DNA of 9,799 nt, taken from the NCBI GenBank assembly GCA_028287665.1, contig JAQBPF010000080.1:1-9799 (forward strand), in the 5' to 3' direction. Source of the stretch: Deinococcus sp. Its GTDB lineage: Bacteria > Deinococcota > Deinococci > Deinococcales > Deinococcaceae. The notes beneath the pieces are model-generated. The model had not been told where the DNA came from. It ran no database searches and was given only the letters and a program-made list of their open reading frames with translations. Both the position numbers and the translations under genes were made by a program. Positions 7,205-9,799 of this stretch are shown piece by piece (the first letter of the stretch is position 1; every line of letters starts with the position of its first letter).

Positions 7205-8137
7205 TCAGATGTGCTGGCTTCTGCGTAGGTCGGACAACTGGGCGGTGAGCAAAGCTGCGGCCTGATCCAGCGCCAGAGGCGGGGCCGCCAGTTGGGTGCG
7301 GGACCAGGTCAGCTGGCGCTTGGCATATTGCCGGGTGGCCAGGGCAATGGCCTCCTGGGCAGCCTGCAAGGTCAATGTTCCCCGCGCGACGGCCAGTGCT
7401 TCGCGGTAGCCCAATGCCTGCCACGCGGTAGCCCGCGGCAGAGCGTCTGGCGAGAGGCGCGAGGCCAACCACCCGGCTTCCTCTGGCCAGCCCCCAGTCA
7501 GCATGGTGCTCACACGCTGCCCTATCCGCTGTTCCAGTTCGGCGGCAGGCCGAGTAAAGGCCGTGACCCGGTAGGAAAATGCGGGTGTAGACCGTCCAAA
7601 CTCGCCCGGAAAGTGTCCGGTGCTCCGGTAAACTTCCAGCGCCCGAACCACGCGGCGGGGATTGCGCTCCATGCGGGCGGCCTCGGCAGGATTGACAGCG
7701 GCAATATCGGCCAGAAGGGCATCCAAGCCCCGGGCAGCAAGGTCGGCTTCGACTTCCGCCCGCATTCCGGGCTCTGAGGGAGGCGTCAGGGGCAGTCCCC
7801 GTGTCAGGGCGCTCAGATAGAATCCGGTCCCGCCCACGACCAGTGGAATTTTTCCCCGCGCCAGCACGTCCTTCAGAGCCGTTTCAGCTTCGGCCACAAA
7901 GCGGGCCACGTCGTATTCTTCCTCCACATCAGCCACGTCGATCAGGTGGTGCGGCGCGGTCTGCTGCTCGGCGGCAGTGGGCTTGGCTGTGCCAATATTC
8001 AGCCCCCGGTACACCGTGAAGGCGTCTGCGGCAATGATCTCCAGGTCTCCCGGCTCGGCCAACTGGAGTGCCAGCGCGGTTTTCCCGGCAGCAGTGGGGG
8101 CGGTCAAGACAGGCAGGACAGGCGTAGCAGACATCAC
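7205..8137 (-). CDS. miaA: tRNA dimethylallyltransferase
   Basis: MiaA transfers a dimethylallyl group from DMAPP to N6 of A37 in tRNAs reading UNN codons. Counted from ATG 8134, the 309 residues show the P-loop TAPTAAGKTAL (11-21), DAFTVYRGLNIGTAKP (37-52; the family usually has DSMQVYRG, with the catalytic Asp retained at 37), VVGGTGFYLSAL (99-110), ALGYREAL (240-247) and the tRNA-binding TRQYAKRQLTWSR (267-279). This is the full family length. The start is ATG 8134 or GTG 8137. GTG 8137 is given because it lies exactly 7 nt after the -10-like TAAACT, the leaderless geometry also seen at the propeller gene, and no Shine-Dalgarno exists for either. The longer open frame upstream to 8608 is antisense to the hsp20 gene and has no promoter or homology value. 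It is divergent from hsp20. Confidence 0.95.
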   Translation of the reverse strand: MMSATPVLPVLTAPTAAGKTALALQLAEPGDLEIIAADAFTVYRGLNIGTAKPTAAEQQTAPHHLIDVADVEEEYDVARFVAEAETALKDVLARGKIPLVVGGTGFYLSALTRGLPLTPPSEPGMRAEVEADLAARGLDALLADIAAVNPAEAARMERNPRRVVRALEVYRSTGHFPGEFGRSTPAFSYRVTAFTRPAAELEQRIGQRVSTMLTGGWPEEAGWLASRLSPDALPRATAWQALGYREALAVARGTLTLQAAQEAIALATRQYAKRQLTWSRTQLAAPPLALDQAAALLTAQLSDLRRSQHI

Positions 8138-8144
8138 ACCGGGA

Positions 8145-8150
8145 AGTTTA
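8145..8150 (-). promoter_or_regulatory. -10 box of miaA (leaderless)
   Basis: TAAACT read on the minus strand (8150-8145) lies 7 nt before GTG 8137 and 10 nt before ATG 8134. No clear -35 is found 16-18 bp further up, where the sequence is already hsp20 coding DNA. Confidence 0.45.
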
Positions 8151-8151
8151 G

Positions 8152-8157
8152 TAGCGT
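8152..8157 (+). promoter_or_regulatory. -10 box of the hsp20 gene (leaderless)
   Basis: TAGCGT (8152-8157) lies 7 nt before ATG 8165. CAGACA at 8128-8133, 18 bp upstream, matches the -35 consensus at four of six positions and lies inside the first miaA codons. TTTAGT at 8147-8152, 6 nt before ATG 8159, is an alternative -10. The region overlaps the miaA promoter. Confidence 0.4.
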
Positions 8158-8164
8158 TATGGAC

Positions 8165-8599
8165 ATGAATGAGCCAGTTCTTGCCCGACTTCAGCATTTG
8201 ATGGCCCTGCGTGAAGAGGTAGAAACGCTGGGGAGTGCCCGCCCGTGGGTGCCTGCCGCCGATTGGATCGATGGCGATTCCCATCTGATTTTGCTGCTGG
8301 ACGTTCCCGGCGTGGACCCCGATACGCTGGCCCTGACCGAAGAAGACGACACTGTGACCGTTCAGGGCCAACGCCGCTTGCCCGCATTGGCCCCAGAAAC
8401 GCCGCAGGGGCGGGTGCTGAGCGACGAGCGGCACACCGGAAGCTTCATCCTCACGCTGGTCTTTCCGGAAGCGGTGCTGCCCCAGAGTGGCGAGGCCCGC
8501 CTGAGTGCCGGAGTCTTGAGCGTGCACTTCGAGAAACGCCACCCCACCATCGACGCCACGGCGCAGGAACTTGGCGAGGAAACGGAAGGAGAAGTCTAG
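8165..8599 (+). CDS. Small heat shock protein, Hsp20/alpha-crystallin family
   Basis: This is an ATP-independent holdase chaperone of 144 residues. The alpha-crystallin domain runs from about PWVPAADWIDGDSHLILLLDVPGV (27-50), through TLALTEEDDTVTVQGQRR (54-71), to FILTLVFPEAV (94-104) and the hallmark ARLSAGVLSVHFEK (111-124, the A-x-L-x-x-G-V-L signature). The N-terminal arm is short, and the C-terminal tail (HPTIDATAQELGEETEGEV) is acidic and has no I-x-I/V anchor, the motif that normally links dimers into large oligomers. That suggests a dimeric or small-assembly Hsp20. D. radiodurans is known to have a two-member Hsp20 system including a dimeric form. ATG 8165 is chosen over ATG 8159 because of the TAGCGT -10 box 7 nt upstream; there is no Shine-Dalgarno. 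The open frame continues upstream to 7946, but that part is antisense to miaA. Confidence 0.93.
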   Translation: MNEPVLARLQHLMALREEVETLGSARPWVPAADWIDGDSHLILLLDVPGVDPDTLALTEEDDTVTVQGQRRLPALAPETPQGRVLSDERHTGSFILTLVFPEAVLPQSGEARLSAGVLSVHFEKRHPTIDATAQELGEETEGEV

Positions 8600-8628
8600 A
8601 CGATCCAACCCTACGGAAGCAGTGGGAG

Positions 8629-8656
8629 TCCCCTCAAGCTGGCGTGCCAGAGGGGA
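8629..8656. terminator. Possible bidirectional terminator hairpin
   Basis: TCCCCTC (8629-8635) pairs with GAGGGGA (8650-8656), with a short inner TGGC/GCCA. It lies between the convergent ends of hsp20 (stop 8599) and the membrane-protein gene (stop 8659-8657). No T-run follows on either strand, so it is only suggestive. Confidence 0.35.
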
Positions 8657-8998
8657 TCAGGGCTGCCTTCTGAACTCCGCATCTGACGGCCAGACGCTTC
8701 GGGGCTGCTCTCCGTGTTTCAGTTCCAAAAACTCAAGCCGGACGCGCGCCTGGTCACGCTGATAGCGCAGGTCGTGGTTTTGCTGTGCCAATCGCAAAGC
8801 CAGTTCTTCGCTGAGCTTCAACCGGGCTTCAGTCTCGGTCAGTTGATGCTGAATATCCTGCTCTTTTTGTTCGGACACGCTGCCGCCCCGCCACTCCCTG
8901 ATCACATGCGACAGGCCCACCAGCAGGGCGATGATGATGGTCGCTGCCCCACTCTTGGCCAGCAATGGCAGCACCGCCGTCAGGTCAAATCCACTCAT
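8657..8998 (-). CDS. Small membrane protein with one helix and a coiled coil, unknown function
   Basis: I do not recognise the family. The 113-residue product has one strong transmembrane segment (about residues 14-33, LAKSGAATIIIALLVGLSHV). A basic/polar turn (IREWRGG) follows, then a long charged heptad-like region at about 42-95 (SEQKEQDIQHQLTETEARLKL and onward), predicted to be a cytoplasmic or periplasmic coiled coil. The tail is polar. ATG 8998 is chosen because AGGAGGAGGAGAAGG ends immediately before it, giving an excellent Shine-Dalgarno at 6-9 nt. The open frame continues to a TTG at 9103, but that extension (…LNRRRRR) only translates the purine-rich leader. Small TM-plus-coiled-coil proteins occur in phage lysis and tail modules, and the neighbouring regulator fits that, but nothing here proves a phage origin. 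It is convergent with hsp20. Confidence 0.75.
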   Translation of the reverse strand: MSGFDLTAVLPLLAKSGAATIIIALLVGLSHVIREWRGGSVSEQKEQDIQHQLTETEARLKLSEELALRLAQQNHDLRYQRDQARVRLEFLELKHGEQPRSVWPSDAEFRRQP

Positions 8999-9099
8999 CC
9001 TTCTCCTCCTCCTGTTCAATGCAAACCCTGTCTGGTACGGAATCCAGATGATGCCCGCCCAGTCGAGCCTGCGGATCGATACGGCCACCACCTGGCTGT

Positions 9100-9125
9100 C
9101 CAACTCTGCGGCCCAACTCTGCGGC
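9100..9125. repeat. Perfect 13-bp tandem duplication
   Basis: CCAACTCTGCGGC occurs twice in direct succession (9100-9112 and 9113-9125). Thirteen is not a multiple of three, so the duplication shifts any frame crossing it. See findings. Confidence 0.95.
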
Positions 9126-9299
9126 GTAGCTGTTCCCGTCCCCCTTATCGAATTCCAACACGACGGGATTTAAGAGGAGTTCGACTCAACCTCCCATACT
9201 TGATCTATTCCCAACTTACGGCAGCTTCCCACTTCCAGAACGGGGATTGTTGCAGAGAGGGCAGCTTCTTCCTTGCCCAGACAGACGCCCCCGCCTAAC

Positions 9300-9330
9300 T
9301 TCCAGATTGAGCACTGGCTTCAATCTGGGA
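9300..9330. repeat. Inverted repeat at the leftward transcription start (possible operator or 5' hairpin)
   Basis: CCAGATTGA (9302-9310) and TCAATCTGG (9320-9328) are perfect 9-bp arms around a 9-bp spacer. The pairing extends by a wobble and one further pair to 9300/9330. It covers the expected start site (about 9326) of the leftward promoter, so it could be a repressor-binding site or the 5' hairpin of the RNA. Confidence 0.6.
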
Positions 9331-9332
9331 AT

Positions 9333-9361
9333 AGAATACGACTGTCGACCTTCAACGTCAA
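9333..9361 (-). promoter_or_regulatory. Strong leftward sigma-70 promoter with A/T-rich upstream element
   Basis: On the minus strand there is TTGACG (9361-9356), exactly 17 bp, then TATTCT (9338-9333). Immediately upstream of the -35 the 16 bases 9362-9377 are all A or T, like an UP element. This is the best consensus promoter in the window. It points toward the membrane-protein gene, whose start is about 330 nt away. Confidence 0.7.
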
Positions 9362-9383
9362 TTTAAATAAATATAATCCCAAC

Positions 9384-9404
9384 ATGGGTGTTAAGCCTAC
9401 CCAT
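9384..9404. repeat. Inverted repeat upstream of the regulator gene
   Basis: ATGGGT (9384-9389) and ACCCAT (9399-9404) are separated by 9 bp. The spacing equals that of the 9302-9328 repeat, although the arm sequence differs. It lies between the divergent promoters and could be an operator. Confidence 0.4.
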
Positions 9405-9420
9405 TTCTTGGTACGTAGGG

Positions 9421-9426
9421 TACACT
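9421..9426 (+). promoter_or_regulatory. Candidate -10 box of the HTH regulator transcript
   Basis: TACACT lies 6 nt before an ATG at 9433 and 59 nt before the regulator ATG at 9485. The direct repeats GGTAC (9410-9414 and 9419-9423) overlap it. The -35 region (9398-9403, TACCCA) is poor. An exact TATAAT at 9372-9377 is an alternative -10 but also lacks a good -35. Confidence 0.35.
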
Positions 9427-9432
9427 AAAAAT

Positions 9433-9498
9433 ATGAACGCACCAGACTGGTTTGGGAACAGAACTTGTGTTTGGGTGGCGCAACATGACCATTGCTAA
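9433..9498 (+). CDS. Possible leader ORF of 21 codons before the regulator
   Basis: ATG 9433 opens MNAPDWFGNRTCVWVAQHDHC and stops at TAA 9496-9498, overlapping the first 14 nt of the regulator gene in another frame. It sits 6 nt after the TACACT box, the leaderless geometry seen elsewhere in the window. It may be a coupling leader peptide or chance. Confidence 0.25.
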   Translation: MNAPDWFGNRTCVWVAQHDHC

Positions 9499-9799
9499 AA
9501 CCGCAGAGCGGGCCAGACGAACAAAGGAAGCCGACCCACGCGCAGCGCAGCACGGGCAGATCATCCAACAGCGGCGTCTGGAGTTGGGTCTGAACCGGCC
9601 TGCTTTCGTGACCCAGATGGACAAGCACGGGCAGCACATCAGCGCTGATTACCTCAACAAGCTGGAGCGGGGTACGGCGGCTCTCTCCAGAGCATCGCTG
9701 GATGTTCGGGAGGCCGTGCGGGCGGTTCTGGGGTACTCGCCCGAGGAATGGCATGCACGAACCGGCCTGTATACGCCGACCTCCGGTCCTCTGCCCACC
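9485..9799 (+). CDS. XRE-type helix-turn-helix transcriptional regulator, N-terminal part (runs off the right edge)
   Basis: 105 codons are visible, with no stop before the edge. The segment GQIIQQRRLELGLNRPAFVTQ...ISADYLNKLERGTAALS (residues 24-68) has the five-helix XRE/Cro-CI layout: a Q-R-R-x-x-x-G-L first helix, a long helix 2-turn-helix 3, and the usual 'Y-L-N-K-L-E-R-G' recognition-helix end. It continues with REAVRAVLGYSPEEWHARTGLY, a common linker to the C-terminal part. Whether the missing C-terminus carries an S24/LexA-like peptidase or another domain cannot be told. A basic N-terminal extension (AKTAERARRTKEADPRAA) precedes the HTH. The start ATG 9485 has only a weak GGGTGG ahead; GTG 9467 in the same frame is an alternative, and a TGA at 9434 closes the frame upstream. 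The gene diverges from a strong leftward promoter flanked by inverted repeats, the typical placement of an element or phage repressor. Confidence 0.8.
   Translation, partial: MTIAKTAERARRTKEADPRAAQHGQIIQQRRLELGLNRPAFVTQMDKHGQHISADYLNKLERGTAALSRASLDVREAVRAVLGYSPEEWHARTGLYTPTSGPLPT

Larger units (their letters stand above)
8999..9432. other. Gene-poor, AT-richer control region
   Basis: No convincing protein gene lies here on either strand. Only short open stretches exist on the minus strand: GTG 9314 to TAA 9216 (32 codons, with a CPLC motif) and GTG 9161 to TGA 8985 (58 codons, overlapping the membrane-protein start by 14 nt). Neither has a ribosome binding site. The region does hold a strong leftward promoter, several inverted repeats and a 13-bp tandem duplication, listed separately. 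From about 9165 onward the sequence is clearly less GC-rich than the genes on the left. Confidence 0.7.

Noticed and set aside
7946..8164. In-frame upstream extension of hsp20
   Set aside because: It is antisense to the miaA P-loop region and would give an atypically long N-terminal arm.
8150..8170. Possible radiation/desiccation response motif near hsp20 (TTATGGACATGAA)
   Set aside because: Only the first half resembles the 17-bp Deinococcus palindrome; the second half does not match.
8138..8608. In-frame upstream extension of miaA by about 157 codons
   Set aside because: The extension is exactly antisense to hsp20, MiaA family proteins start just before the P-loop, and the extension has no conserved feature.
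8714..9298. 194-codon plus-strand frame across the membrane-protein gene and gap
   Set aside because: No ribosome binding site, Pro/Gln/Arg-rich translation without domain; the minus-strand gene with a strong ribosome binding site explains the left half.
9425..9754. Minus-strand frames opposite the HTH regulator
   Set aside because: The plus strand encodes a clear helix-turn-helix protein; the opposite frames show no motif.
9485..9799. Regulator as DdrO, the Deinococcus radiation-response repressor
   Set aside because: Both are XRE-type, but the N-terminal extension and HTH sequence here do not resemble what I recall of DdrO, and no response motif lies upstream.
1..9799. tRNA, rRNA, CRISPR array, insertion sequence, att direct repeats
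   Set aside because: No cloverleaf, repeat-spacer pattern, transposase motif or long direct repeat was found. The right end may still lie inside a mobile element whose boundary is outside the window.

Overview
The window looks like chromosomal DNA from a Deinococcus-type bacterium. The sequence is GC-rich. Several genes (the mutase, GlgC, MiaA, the small heat shock protein) have the composition I associate with Deinococcus. Several starts are GTG or ATG codons with no Shine-Dalgarno sequence, lying about 7 nt after a TANNNT hexamer, which fits the leaderless transcription common in that genus. The genus is an inference from style, not a database result.

Left part (1-1934), minus strand: the N-terminal 215 codons of the translational GTPase TypA/BipA run off the left edge. 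Upstream of it is a GNAT acetyltransferase whose last ~17 codons look frameshifted. Divergent from the GNAT gene, on the plus strand, lies the large (catalytic) subunit of a split B12-dependent acyl-CoA mutase (1935-3581). It would normally be labelled methylmalonyl-CoA mutase. However, its two specificity positions read Phe79 and Gln197, the isobutyryl-CoA-mutase pattern, instead of Tyr and Arg. A clean stem-loop/T-run terminator follows it.

Middle (3714-8137), minus strand: a secreted beta-propeller-like protein with a leaderless GTG start; glgC (ADP-glucose pyrophosphorylase, the committed step of glycogen synthesis); and miaA (tRNA A37 dimethylallyltransferase). The glgC gene ends in an 18-bp terminator hairpin whose single non-Watson-Crick pair is G-U only when read in the glgC direction. 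miaA and a plus-strand Hsp20/alpha-crystallin gene are divergent, with about 21-27 bp between their start codons, and both appear leaderless.

Right part (8600-9799): the character changes. There is a small one-helix membrane protein with a coiled coil (minus strand), then about 430 bp of visibly AT-richer DNA without a convincing gene, then the start of an XRE-type helix-turn-helix regulator (plus strand, running off the right edge). The gap holds a near-consensus leftward promoter (TTGACG-17-TATTCT) with an A/T-rich upstream element, a 9-bp-arm inverted repeat at its start site, further inverted repeats before the regulator, and a 13-bp tandem duplication. This resembles the divergent control region of a prophage or integrated element. 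No integrase, att site or structural phage gene is visible, so that reading stays an inference.

No rRNA, tRNA, CRISPR array or insertion sequence was seen. The most useful observations are the substrate-specificity residues of the mutase, the GNAT frameshift, the compact leaderless miaA/hsp20 promoter pair, and the regulator/operator region at the right end.
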